A stretch of DNA of 64,000 nt from CAZKZZ01 sp964557375 (lineage in GTDB: Bacteria; Spirochaetota; Spirochaetia; SPDA01; CAZJBZ01): contig CAZKZZ010000005.1 of assembly GCA_964557375.1 (NCBI GenBank), positions 1 through 64,000 on the forward strand. The letters are read 5' to 3'. How positions within the stretch are numbered: the first letter of the stretch is position 1; every line of letters begins with the position of its first letter. The notes beneath the pieces are model-generated. The model was not told the origin of the DNA. It was given only the letters and a program-made list of their open reading frames with translations, and searched no databases. Below are positions 27,245 through 35,239 of the stretch, piece after piece. The position numbers were made by a program, and so were the translations under genes.

Positions 27245-27983
27245 AGTTCGTTATCCGGATGTCTCCAAACATTTTATTTTGTAATATTATGATTTTTCTT
27301 ATTTTGACCGCTTCGAGTATCGCAAGGAAAGAACAGACGATTTCGAGAATAGATTTACTGTTTACGATTAAATCAGTAAAGAGAAACTCATGTTTTGTGT
27401 CGAGATACTCGTAAATAAGACTCAGCTTTTCATTGATCGTAACCTCTTCATAGAGATCGATTATTCGCTCAGAGGATATCGAAGAGACGATAGAGGAGAA
27501 GGTTCGAAGCAGGTCCCACACATCGATTTCTTCCCACAGCCCATCGTCGTCCAAAAAAGGAAGATTGATTTGCTTTCGCTTGCGTTCGATCATCCACTCC
27601 GATTCTCTCTCTTTTTCTTCCATCAGCTTAGAGATCTCTTTGAACTTCTGGTATTCGATCAATTTTTCGACCAGTTCCTGTCTCGGGTCATCGAACTCTT
27701 CATCAAAATCGACTTCTTCGGGAAGAAGCATACGGGATTTTATGTAGAGCAGGGTAGCAGCCATAACGTAGAACTCGGTTATGTTGTCGAGATCCACCTT
27801 GGTGGAATACTCCAGATATGAGAGATACTGTTCGGTGATATGGGCAATCGGGATATCGTATATATTGACCTCGGATTTTTTAATGAGAAAGAGCAGCAGA
27901 TCGAGCGGACCTTCGAAATCTCCTAAATGGTAGATATGGTCTTGTTTGTTTGTTCCATTATTCACATTAGTTGTCGGCGTCAA
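27219..27983 (-). CDS. scpA: Segregation and condensation protein A (kleisin)
   Basis: ScpA bridges the SMC heads. The diagnostic N-terminal motif GDFEGPLDLLLFLIKKSEVNIYDIPI is followed by YLEYSTKVDLDNITEFYVMAATLLYIKSRMLLP; the C-terminal winged helix ends the protein. I choose TTG 27983 because AGAGGGAG lies 3-9 nt upstream. A TTG at 28055 would add residues unlike the family, and GTG 27965 has no ribosome site. The start overlaps the end of folK, indicating coupling. Confidence 0.92.
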   Translation of the reverse strand: MTPTTNVNNGTNKQDHIYHLGDFEGPLDLLLFLIKKSEVNIYDIPIAHITEQYLSYLEYSTKVDLDNITEFYVMAATLLYIKSRMLLPEEVDFDEEFDDPRQELVEKLIEYQKFKEISKLMEEKERESEWMIERKRKQINLPFLDDDGLWEEIDVWDLLRTFSSIVSSISSERIIDLYEEVTINEKLSLIYEYLDTKHEFLFTDLIVNSKSILEIVCSFLAILEAVKIRKIIILQNKMFGDIRITNYGKPSQTE

Positions 27984-28512
27984 CGTCTCCCTCTGCTTGA
28001 TCACTATATCTTTTGCGAGAGTAGAAGTAAATACCCTGTTCCCCGAGCGTGTCAAGGGCCTTTTTAAAGGGTTCTCCGGTCTCAGGATGCAGAATGTCCG
28101 GAGAGAGTTCTACGAGCGGGACTAACACGAATTTTCGTTCCATCATCCGCGGATGCGGTATAATGAGATTCTCGGCTTTGATTAGCCGCGAGCAGAACAG
28201 AAGAATATCGATATCGATAGTCCGCGGACCCCACCTTAACTCTTTTGAGCGGTCTCTTCCCAACGCTTTTTCGACATCATGGATTTCTTCGAGCAGTTCA
28301 AAACAGCCGAGTGTAGTACTGCCTTTAAAAACGGTATTCAAAAAGGCGGGTTGATCAACCTTTCCTACCGGCTCTGTTTCGTAGAGAGATGCTGTATCCA
28401 GCAGAACGATATTAGGTTTTCCATCGAGTAGATGAAACGCGTTCTCGATGTTTTTTTCGCGGTCACCGAGGTTCGACCCAATACCGAGGTGAAAGATACA
28501 GCTTTCAGTCAT
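27967..28512 (-). CDS. folK: 2-amino-4-hydroxy-6-hydroxymethyldihydropteridine diphosphokinase
   Basis: FolK (HPPK) transfers pyrophosphate to the pterin precursor of folate. The 181-residue product has GIGSNLGDREKNIENAFHLL at the N terminus, YETEPVGKVDQPAFLN, and the signature RWGPRTIDIDILLF with the catalytic aspartates, then IPHPRMMERKFVLVPL. No other folate gene is nearby. It lies 6 nt after the recA stop and heads the scpAB run. Confidence 0.95.
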   Translation of the reverse strand: MTESCIFHLGIGSNLGDREKNIENAFHLLDGKPNIVLLDTASLYETEPVGKVDQPAFLNTVFKGSTTLGCFELLEEIHDVEKALGRDRSKELRWGPRTIDIDILLFCSRLIKAENLIIPHPRMMERKFVLVPLVELSPDILHPETGEPFKKALDTLGEQGIYFYSRKRYSDQAEGDVDADN

Positions 28513-28518
28513 ACACCG

Positions 28519-29727
28519 TTAAAACAGCTCTGAATCCGAGACGGCGGCCTGTTCATTGGCTTGGCCCTTGGCCTCGTCTGCTGTCGATTTTTGAGCCTGT
28601 TTCTGAGTATTCGATTTACCCGCATTATTTGAATTGCTTCCTTCCGTTTTATTACTCTCTGCAGGTCCGCCGGGGGCCTGCCTCGGGGCCGGAGGGGGAA
28701 ACATGATTTCCCGAAGCTGTTCTTCGATCGTCGAACCCACATCAGGGTTATTTTCGAGAAACAATTTAGCATTCTCGCGCCCCTGCCCTATTCGTTCTTC
28801 TCCAAAAGAGTACCAGCTTCCGCTTTTCTGGATCAGGTTCTGCTTAATTGCTGCATCGAGCAGGCTGCCGCTTGCAGAAATGCCTTTTCCGAACATGATT
28901 TCCATTTCTACTTTTTTGAACGGGGGGGCAACTTTATTTTTTACTACCTTTACACGCACCCGGTTCCCGATCGCGTCTTCGGTACCCTTTGCAATGGTCT
29001 CGATACGTCTTACTTCGAGACGTACTGAAGAATAGAACTTGAGTGCTTTTCCGCCTGTTGTCGTCTCGGGATTGCCGAACATTACCCCGATCTTCATTCT
29101 GATTTGATTGATGAATATCAGGCAGGTTCCTGATTTGGAAATAGTTCCGGTCAGTTTTCTCAAGGCCTGGCTCATAAGACGGGCCTGCAGGCCCATGTGG
29201 GAGTCTCCCATATCACCCTCTATCTCAGACTGAGGAGTGAGAGCGGCAACGCTGTCTACTACAATAATATCAACCGCACCTGAACGAATAAGGGATTCAG
29301 TAATTTCCAGCGCTTGTTCTCCGGTATCGGGCTGAGAAACCCATAATTCATCAGTGTTTACTCCGAGGTTACGGGCATATGTAGGGTCTAAAGCATGCTC
29401 TGCATCTATAAACGCGGCGATACCGCCCAGTTTTTGTGCTTCGGCGATTGCATGAAGAGCGAGAGTGGTTTTCCCGGATGATTCGGGTCCGTAGATTTCG
29501 ATTACCCTCCCCCGGGGATACCCCCCTACTCCCAACGCTTCGTCGAGCAGGATCGATCCGGAGGGAATTGCCCGTATCCCTCTGGTATCGGTTCCTTCGC
29601 CCAGTTTCATCAGGGAGCCTTTTCCGTACTGTTTTTCGATCTGTAGCTTTGCTGCTTCTATCGCTTTTAATTTTTCGGTATTTGCCGGGGCCTCTTGTGC
29701 CGTATTCTTTTCGGCTTTTTTTGCCAT
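28519..29727 (-). CDS. recA: Recombinase RecA
   Basis: RecA forms filaments on single-stranded DNA for homologous recombination and repair. The 402-residue protein has Walker A GPESSGKTT (80-88), the loop L1 with EGDMGDSHMGLQARLMSQALRKL, and loop L2 with NPETTTGGKALKFYSSVR. The C-terminal tail (about 345-402) is long, low in complexity and rich in Ala, Gln and Asn before an acidic end. An excellent promoter and an AAGGAGG ribosome site precede it. Confidence 0.98.
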   Translation of the reverse strand: MAKKAEKNTAQEAPANTEKLKAIEAAKLQIEKQYGKGSLMKLGEGTDTRGIRAIPSGSILLDEALGVGGYPRGRVIEIYGPESSGKTTLALHAIAEAQKLGGIAAFIDAEHALDPTYARNLGVNTDELWVSQPDTGEQALEITESLIRSGAVDIIVVDSVAALTPQSEIEGDMGDSHMGLQARLMSQALRKLTGTISKSGTCLIFINQIRMKIGVMFGNPETTTGGKALKFYSSVRLEVRRIETIAKGTEDAIGNRVRVKVVKNKVAPPFKKVEMEIMFGKGISASGSLLDAAIKQNLIQKSGSWYSFGEERIGQGRENAKLFLENNPDVGSTIEEQLREIMFPPPAPRQAPGGPAESNKTEGSNSNNAGKSNTQKQAQKSTADEAKGQANEQAAVSDSELF

Positions 29728-29738
29728 AATGTTCCTCC

Positions 29739-29751
29739 TTATACAGTATAA
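29739..29751 (-). promoter_or_regulatory. 13-bp palindrome in the recA leader (candidate operator)
   Basis: TTATACAGTATAA is a perfect 6-1-6 inverted repeat lying between the recA promoter and start codon. Its right end on the minus strand runs into the AAGGAGG ribosome site. It is not the E. coli CTGT-N8-ACAG box nor the Gram-positive GAAC-N4-GTTC box. Regulation by LexA or another factor is only a hypothesis. Confidence 0.4.
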
Positions 29752-29789
29752 CCGGAAAACTCCGTCTGGTGCTTCACGTATTACAAAGA

Positions 29790-29818
29790 ATAGTATAGCT
29801 AGATTTTTTGACGGTCAA
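29790..29818 (-). promoter_or_regulatory. Sigma-70 promoter of recA
   Basis: On the minus strand TTGACC (29818-29813) and TACTAT (29795-29790) are 17 bp apart. The -35 overlaps the stop codon of dtd. Transcription should begin around 29783, leaving a leader of about 55 nt. Confidence 0.8.
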
Positions 29819-30264
29819 GATTGTTTTGAATCGATGATTATCGTAACCGGTCCGTCATTTGTGTAGGTAACCTGCATCGAAACTCTAAACCTGCCGGTCT
29901 CAGGCGAGAACCCGAATTCGCGCAGCCGGTCGTTGAATTTATTGTAGAACTCTTCTCCCTTCTCCGGAGAAGCAGCCTTGGAATATGAAGGCCTTCTTCC
30001 CTTTTTAGTATCAGCTAACAGGGTAAACTGAGAGACAGTGAGTATTCTTCCATCTGGAAGATCGGTAAGGGATAAGTTCATTTTTCCCTGTTCATCTTCA
30101 AAAACGCGCAGCCCGGTAATTTTACGCGCTACATACGCTATATCTTCCTCCCCGTCATCTTCCGCTACTCCGAGATACACGAGAAGTCCGCGATCGATTT
30201 TTCCCGTTACAGAGCTGCCGACAGTAACAGTACACGAAGAAACTCTTTGAACAACTGCTTTCAT
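29815..30264 (-). CDS. dtd: D-aminoacyl-tRNA deacylase
   Basis: Dtd removes D-amino acids mischarged on tRNA. The 149-residue product has MKAVVQRVSSCTVTV at the N terminus, the SQFTLLAD motif (SQxTL) followed by TKKGRRPSYSKAASPE, and the C-terminal NDGPVTIIID carrying the Gly-cisPro-type GPVT signature. Length is normal. AAGGATG precedes the ATG. Its stop codon overlaps the recA -35 element. Confidence 0.96.
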   Translation of the reverse strand: MKAVVQRVSSCTVTVGSSVTGKIDRGLLVYLGVAEDDGEEDIAYVARKITGLRVFEDEQGKMNLSLTDLPDGRILTVSQFTLLADTKKGRRPSYSKAASPEKGEEFYNKFNDRLREFGFSPETGRFRVSMQVTYTNDGPVTIIIDSKQS

Positions 30265-30293
30265 GGTTATTCATCCTTTTTAAGGGTTTAAGG

Positions 30294-31394
30294 TCAGGGA
30301 GCAAGATGATGAACGGAAACACCGATCAAAGTTATACGGTCATTCTCAATATGAATTCGTCCTAAAAGTTCGATCGGATGGCCCTGTTCTAGCGACACTG
30401 CAAAATCGAGAGTTACCGGTACCACCCCTTCTAGGACCTTTTCATCATGATATCCGACAAGAAAATCAAATGCAATCCGTTCTTCGGAGACGGAGAGGTT
30501 GCTGATTTTCCCTTTCCATATAACATAGCAGTTATCGTAGAGATATTTATCTTTATCGACCTCCCTGTAACTGTAGGAAGTTTTTAATGTAGTAAAGGTC
30601 GGTGTTCTGAGGAACCCTTCGAGAAAGCGTACTTTTTCCTTTACCTGCTCTGATGCATTCGACTGCAGAAGTCTGTTTATCTCTTTTTGAGCGGCATTAT
30701 CGTTGTAATCCTGAAAATACCGTTTCGCTTTTGTAAAACTCTCGTTGATCTCCTTTTCGGTCAATATGTACCGGTAATCGCCGCTCTCGGAGACGACCGG
30801 TTTTGTCTCTTCGAGTTTCAGCTCCGCGATCTCCTGTGATCTCGGCTTCTTTCCCGGAAGCTCTATGCCGTCACTTTTTTGAAAAAGAAGTAGAACTAAC
30901 GGAACAATGATAATGATCAGTACAATAATCGGGACAATAGGCGGGAGAGCAAATCCTGTTGATGGATAGAGAAATGATATTTTATCGGATTGGACAAAAT
31001 CTTCTAAGGTTTTTGAATTGATATGATCCTTTATCAAATGCAGGGCTTTTTTCGCTTTTTTATTCCCGCTGTCTATATCGAGGATTGCAAGGAGATTCAA
31101 CAAAGCTTCATTACTCTCCTGCCGTTTCAAATGGACTGCAGCGAGGGCAAAAAGCGTGTTGATATCTTCGGAGTTGAGCTGATATGCCCGGCGAAGATAC
31201 GTGTACGCACCCCCGAAATCTCCCGTATAGAGGCAGGAGACACCGAGTAAATAATAAAACTGTTCGTTTTCGCGGTAACGGAACGTTTGAGGTTCTAATA
31301 AACGGAGTACATCTGCAAATTTATTTCTGCGAAACAGGAGTGAAGCTTTTTTTAATTCATTACTTCCATAGTGGGATCTCCTACCTGTTCTCAT
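30294..31394 (-). CDS. TPR protein with central membrane helix
   Basis: The product has N-terminal tetratricopeptide repeats (about residues 15-125, for example FYYLLGVSCLYTGDFGGAYT). A single strongly hydrophobic segment of about 22 residues, rich in Ile, Leu and Val, follows. A C-terminal domain of about 190 residues probably has beta structure in the periplasm. I use ATG 31394; a TTG at 31415 gives a longer frame. It overlaps the end of the upstream secreted-protein gene. With the two genes before it, it forms a set (coiled-coil/TPR secreted, beta secreted, TPR membrane) that looks like an envelope complex. No family recognised. Confidence 0.75.
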   Translation of the reverse strand: MRTGRRSHYGSNELKKASLLFRRNKFADVLRLLEPQTFRYRENEQFYYLLGVSCLYTGDFGGAYTYLRRAYQLNSEDINTLFALAAVHLKRQESNEALLNLLAILDIDSGNKKAKKALHLIKDHINSKTLEDFVQSDKISFLYPSTGFALPPIVPIIVLIIIIVPLVLLLFQKSDGIELPGKKPRSQEIAELKLEETKPVVSESGDYRYILTEKEINESFTKAKRYFQDYNDNAAQKEINRLLQSNASEQVKEKVRFLEGFLRTPTFTTLKTSYSYREVDKDKYLYDNCYVIWKGKISNLSVSEERIAFDFLVGYHDEKVLEGVVPVTLDFAVSLEQGHPIELLGRIHIENDRITLIGVSVHHLAP

Positions 31395-32439
31395 ACCGGG
31401 ATTTTCGCTTTTCAAGTTCCTCGATAACCTGATTCATAACTTCGAGTTCAGACTCGCTGACGGTTTCGTCTGACTGAAGTATCTGGTTTATTTCTTTGAT
31501 AAGGTCCCTGACTGTTAAAAGATCTGTTTGCACTGAGAGTTCAGTGTCGCCTGTTTGAGGCTCGGTATTGAGTGTTTTCGTAAAAACATCTGAGATTTCA
31601 GTTTTTTTCCGTTCTCCCGACAAAGAGAAACCCTCTGCCGAATAGTGACCCATAGCCATAACGATTTCCCGTGACTGACCGCGCTCGATTCTTCGGGCAT
31701 TATAGTATATACTCAATGCGCTGTCATTAATCGAATAGGGAAGCTGATTAAAATTCCTCTGAGAATTGACGGTATATCCCCAACCTCCTTCACTCAGCCG
31801 TTTCCAGTTTGCTGCTACTACCCGGTCAGGAGTGGTTATTCCTCTGCCGTTGAGCATAATCTGAAAACCCGGCGTTTTTTCTTTGCCTGCAGACACGATG
31901 AAGCCCGGCATCGAACGGGAGGAGAACTCAGTTTCGTTCTCGATTGACAAACTTCCATCGGCGAAAAAATGTGTGTTGTCCCGTTCTCCTAGATAGGTGT
32001 CAAATACATAATTACAGCCGACTGAAAGATTTTGTTCGGAAATATTTTCGATGGTAATGGTAATGGTGATACCATCGGAGAGTGCGGATGAGGGAGAGCT
32101 TATAAAGGAGAACTCTTCTCTGATTTTGAGCTGATTGGAAGTCCAGATGAAAGCGCCCCCATTCTCCGTCTCTTCTACTTCCTGAGTAAAATTATACGCC
32201 TCTCCCATTCTGTACGTCTTATTACCTTCGAGAACCGTCAAAAATGATGTTCGCGGGTCTTCATCGAGAAAAAGAGGAGTATAGTTTGTCCTTCGCACAT
32301 CTGTGAGGTAATAGAGGCTGAATCTGCCCACATCTTCGTGGAGAATAAGTTTCATTTTACCTTTGGTAAGCTCCAAGGCATATCCCTGCATGACAAAAAC
32401 AATCATTAGTAAAAGGACGAGACTGATTATACGCTTCAT
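31381..32439 (-). CDS. Secreted protein of unknown function
   Basis: The 352-residue product begins with a clear signal peptide (about 1-22, MKRIISLVLLLMIVFVMQGYA). The body is beta-strand-rich (for example TITITIENISEQNLSVGCNYVFDTYLG) and recalls galactose-mutarotase-like folds, though I cannot confirm that. The last 70 residues are a charged helical tail (LKE/EEL-rich). No lipobox is seen. The start overlaps the stop of the upstream gene by one base (TAATG), so the two are coupled. Function unknown. Confidence 0.75.
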   Translation of the reverse strand: MKRIISLVLLLMIVFVMQGYALELTKGKMKLILHEDVGRFSLYYLTDVRRTNYTPLFLDEDPRTSFLTVLEGNKTYRMGEAYNFTQEVEETENGGAFIWTSNQLKIREEFSFISSPSSALSDGITITITIENISEQNLSVGCNYVFDTYLGERDNTHFFADGSLSIENETEFSSRSMPGFIVSAGKEKTPGFQIMLNGRGITTPDRVVAANWKRLSEGGWGYTVNSQRNFNQLPYSINDSALSIYYNARRIERGQSREIVMAMGHYSAEGFSLSGERKKTEISDVFTKTLNTEPQTGDTELSVQTDLLTVRDLIKEINQILQSDETVSESELEVMNQVIEELEKRKSRYENR

Positions 32440-33452
32440 TATCTGTTCTCCGTATTGCTTTCAAGCCAATCGATATAAAACTCTTCGAGCTCGAGAGCTT
32501 CTTCCTTGAGGGAAAGGAGGTCCTTCATCTTTTCAATTGATTCGATCTCTCCGGTTTCGGCCGTAACGGCAGCAGCGTCAGGACCGGCTTCTCGGCATGC
32601 GGCAAGCTGCCGTTTTGTTTCACCAAGCTGATTGTTGAGCTCTGCAATCTGTTCTTTTAAAGAAGCTATTGTCTCTTCGAGAGAATCGATCTCAGCCTCT
32701 TTCTCGTTGATATCGATTGTCAATTCTTCAATTTTGGCTTCTACACCGCTTTCAGCATATTCGGTGAGCTTTTTCTGATACGCCGCGAGAGCCTGTTCGT
32801 AGGTTTTTTCTCGAATTTGGTACTCTTCGAGTGCTTTTAACGCTTCTTCGTGGCTCCACTTGAGAAATTTCAACAGCTCCTGCTCTCTGTACTTGAGCTG
32901 GATGATAGAGATACGGTATTTCGATGCTTCTACTTTGAAGCTCGATGGATACTCTTGAACAACATGGGTAAATACTGTTTCTGCATCATCTAAATGGCCG
33001 AGTGAATAGAGAGATTCACCGATCCAGTAATAGGCATTCGCAACATAAGGATTATTTTCAAACGTCTCGATAAAGTTGTAGAGAATCTGAATGGTCTTTT
33101 CATACTCTTTCTGCAGAAAAAGCAGCCGTCCCTTTTGATAGAAGCTCTCCGGATAGAGCGGATGGTCCGGATAGTTTATAAGGAAAAACTCGAGATTTTT
33201 TTCAGCCTTATCGTATTGATTGAGTGCGATGTACGCTCGAGCAGTCCAGAAGTAGGCTTCACCGTGAAACGATTCCATGTCCGGGTCCACAATTATTTCT
33301 CTGAACTGGAGTATTGCTTCTTCGAAATTTCCGGCTTGAAAATAACCTTTTCCCCTTTCGAGGAGCTGCTCCCCTCTATCACTTTGTGCGGGAAGAAGGC
33401 CAATGAAAGCCACTAGACAAAAAATGAGAAGGAATGGTTTTTTTACGTTCAA
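32439..33452 (-). CDS. Secreted TPR and coiled-coil protein (CpoB/YbgF-like architecture)
   Basis: The 337-residue product has a signal peptide (about 1-22, ending LLPAQ), then TPR repeats of the outer-membrane-lipoprotein type (FQAGNFEEAILQFREII, NAYYWIGESLYSLGHLDDAE). A long coiled coil (about 225-290, IDSLEETIASLKEQIAELNN) follows. The TPR part resembles CpoB and BamD; the domain order is reversed relative to CpoB, whose coiled coil is N-terminal. It is the first gene of the three-gene set transcribed toward dtd. Confidence 0.8.
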   Translation of the reverse strand: MNVKKPFLLIFCLVAFIGLLPAQSDRGEQLLERGKGYFQAGNFEEAILQFREIIVDPDMESFHGEAYFWTARAYIALNQYDKAEKNLEFFLINYPDHPLYPESFYQKGRLLFLQKEYEKTIQILYNFIETFENNPYVANAYYWIGESLYSLGHLDDAETVFTHVVQEYPSSFKVEASKYRISIIQLKYREQELLKFLKWSHEEALKALEEYQIREKTYEQALAAYQKKLTEYAESGVEAKIEELTIDINEKEAEIDSLEETIASLKEQIAELNNQLGETKRQLAACREAGPDAAAVTAETGEIESIEKMKDLLSLKEEALELEEFYIDWLESNTENR

Positions 33453-33507
33453 AATTTAAACCCCTGATTAAATTTCGGTTATTATACAACGAAACTGAAT
33501 TAATTTC

Positions 33508-34182
33508 TTATTCTGCAAAGGATTCTCCCTTCAAAATCCGCACTTCTTCCGCAGGATTTTCTGATGCAAAAAAAGCGGACCCGCTGACCAGCACATCTGA
33601 GCCCGCTTTTCGTGCAGTACCGCAGGTGTGTCTGTCAATTCCGCCGTCAACGGAGAGTAGATACGAATATCCGTGTTCTTCACGTAATCTCTTCAGTTTT
33701 CTTACCTTTTCCAAACAGCGGGGAATGATTTCCTGTCCCCCAAAGCCGGGGTTGACCGTCATGATGAGAATGAGATCGAGCATTGGGAGCAGTTCCACTA
33801 GATGATCAGCAGGAGTTGACGGTACAATTGAGATTCCTGCTCGTTTTCCATTATCTTTGATCCGCTGGATCATCCTGTGAGCATGTACCACCGCTTCGAG
33901 ATGGAAAGATATATAGTCTGCACCTGCTTCCGCGAATACGTCGACATGGTTTTCAGGTTTCTCGATCATTAAATGAACGTCGAAAGGGAGCTCGGTGAGC
34001 GGTCGAATATCCTTTACCATTTTGGGACCGAACGTAATATTGGGAACAAACATCCCGTCCATCACATCGAGATGTACCCAATCCCCTCCTGAATCTACGA
34101 TCTGTTTTACTCCCGCGGCCATATTTCCGAAGTTTGCCGATAAAAGCGAGGGTGCTACCAACGTTTCAGAACTGCTATTCAT
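33508..34182 (-). CDS. rpe: Ribulose-phosphate 3-epimerase
   Basis: Rpe interconverts ribulose 5-phosphate and xylulose 5-phosphate in the pentose phosphate pathway. The 224-residue TIM barrel shows PSLLSANFGNMAAGV, WVHLDVMDGMFVPNITFGP (metal-binding His and Asp), PFDVHLMIEKPE, LILIMTVNPGFGGQ and LSVDGGID. All catalytic residues appear intact. A 10-bp inverted repeat lies 4 nt upstream of the ATG and includes its ribosome site. Confidence 0.97.
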   Translation of the reverse strand: MNSSSETLVAPSLLSANFGNMAAGVKQIVDSGGDWVHLDVMDGMFVPNITFGPKMVKDIRPLTELPFDVHLMIEKPENHVDVFAEAGADYISFHLEAVVHAHRMIQRIKDNGKRAGISIVPSTPADHLVELLPMLDLILIMTVNPGFGGQEIIPRCLEKVRKLKRLREEHGYSYLLSVDGGIDRHTCGTARKAGSDVLVSGSAFFASENPAEEVRILKGESFAE

Positions 34183-34185
34183 AAC

Positions 34186-34216
34186 CCTTATTTCTATCAG
34201 AAATCAAGAAATAAGG
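34186..34216 (-). promoter_or_regulatory. Inverted repeat sequestering the rpe ribosome site
   Basis: CCTTATTTCT (34186-34195) and AGAAATAAGG (34207-34216) pair perfectly around an 11-nt loop. In the rpe transcript the 3' arm AGAAATAAGG carries the Shine-Dalgarno (AAGG), 4 nt before the ATG. It could hide the ribosome site or be an operator shared with the divergent gene. Confidence 0.5.
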
Positions 34217-34230
34217 CAATTCCAACAAGA

Positions 34231-34258
34231 TTGACTAAACTGTCTCACATGATATAAT
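34231..34258 (+). promoter_or_regulatory. Strong sigma-70 promoter reading into the TPR-greA operon
   Basis: TTGACT (34231-34236) and perfect TATAAT (34253-34258) are spaced 16 bp. The last two bases of the -10 are the first two of the ATG at 34257. If used, transcription would start near 34265, after that ATG. Confidence 0.7.
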
Positions 34259-35225
34259 GAATGAATACAAAAAATTTATGGGAGAATCTACAGACACGAA
34301 AGGAAAAATAGATTCAATTCTGGATACTGCATACAGCCTGTTTCGATCGGGTGAGTTCACTAAGGCATCTGAAATACTCTCTGAGGCGTTGACTATAGAT
34401 TTTGACCAAAAAGAGGTTGTTACAGCACTCAAGTGCGCATCCTTCTGGAGTGAGCGTCAGACGAAATTGAGTACGATAAATGATATTGAAAAAAGGGGGA
34501 ACTATCTTCTCGAACAGTGGAAGATATTTACCTTTTTCCTCGAAAAGTTGGATGACGTAAGTGAGCAGTGCATGTACGCTATACGACAGTTTGTTTTCGG
34601 ACGAGGCCTGCTCGCTTTTCAGGACGTTCTGGAAAAAAAGGGAAGGCATGATTCGGATGTTCTTTTTAAGATCGGAAAATGTTATAAAGGAAAGGGTGAC
34701 TACGAACATGCTCTCGAATATTTCGAAGCTACCAGTCATCAAAAACTGGATGATTCGATGATTCTGGCAGAATTGGCGGACTGCTATGCTTTTATCAATG
34801 AAGTAAAAGCGTCGAAAATTTTCTTTCGGGAGGCTTTTTTTCTCGATCCTCAGGGGATCGACATCACTTCATTGGAATCGATGCTGATTCGGCGGATCAT
34901 TCATAAATTAAAAAGTATGGGATTCGTATTACCGGAGCTCTTGGAATGGGTGCCGGTCTACGGCGTGCTTTTCGGTGTATTCAATGTGAAGCGGGAGCTG
35001 AAACCGCTCGAGTACGGTAAATTGAAACAGAAAATTGTTGATCTCGAAAGTAAACTGCAGAGTGAAAACGGAGGGGCTGATTTTATCGTGCCCCGGTTAT
35101 TGAACAGGTACTTTTGGATGATCGACCATTTGTTGAGTATTAAAAGTGACAGAGACAAAGTCGAAAAGGTACTGCAAAAAATAAAATCTGTTGATGAATC
35201 TATATACAACCAATACGTTAATTAG
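34257..35225 (+). CDS. TPR protein upstream of greA
   Basis: The 322-residue soluble protein contains TPR-like repeats (for example AYSLFRSGEFTKASEILSEAL and KIGKCYKGKGDYEHALEYFE), with no signal peptide. One moderately hydrophobic stretch occurs at about 222-240. The start is doubtful: ATG 34257 overlaps a perfect -10 and has no ribosome site, so ATG 34278 or another downstream codon may be used. The gene lies 14 nt before the giant greA, whose N terminus is also TPR-like. A partnership of the two products is an inference. Confidence 0.8.
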   Translation: MNEYKKFMGESTDTKGKIDSILDTAYSLFRSGEFTKASEILSEALTIDFDQKEVVTALKCASFWSERQTKLSTINDIEKRGNYLLEQWKIFTFFLEKLDDVSEQCMYAIRQFVFGRGLLAFQDVLEKKGRHDSDVLFKIGKCYKGKGDYEHALEYFEATSHQKLDDSMILAELADCYAFINEVKASKIFFREAFFLDPQGIDITSLESMLIRRIIHKLKSMGFVLPELLEWVPVYGVLFGVFNVKRELKPLEYGKLKQKIVDLESKLQSENGGADFIVPRLLNRYFWMIDHLLSIKSDRDKVEKVLQKIKSVDESIYNQYVN

Positions 35226-35239
35226 AGTGGAGATTTTTT

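Noticed and set aside
28509..28772. Minus-strand frame overlapping the recA 3' end
   Set aside because: It lies in another frame of the low-complexity RecA tail and has Arg/Pro-rich composition typical of shadows.
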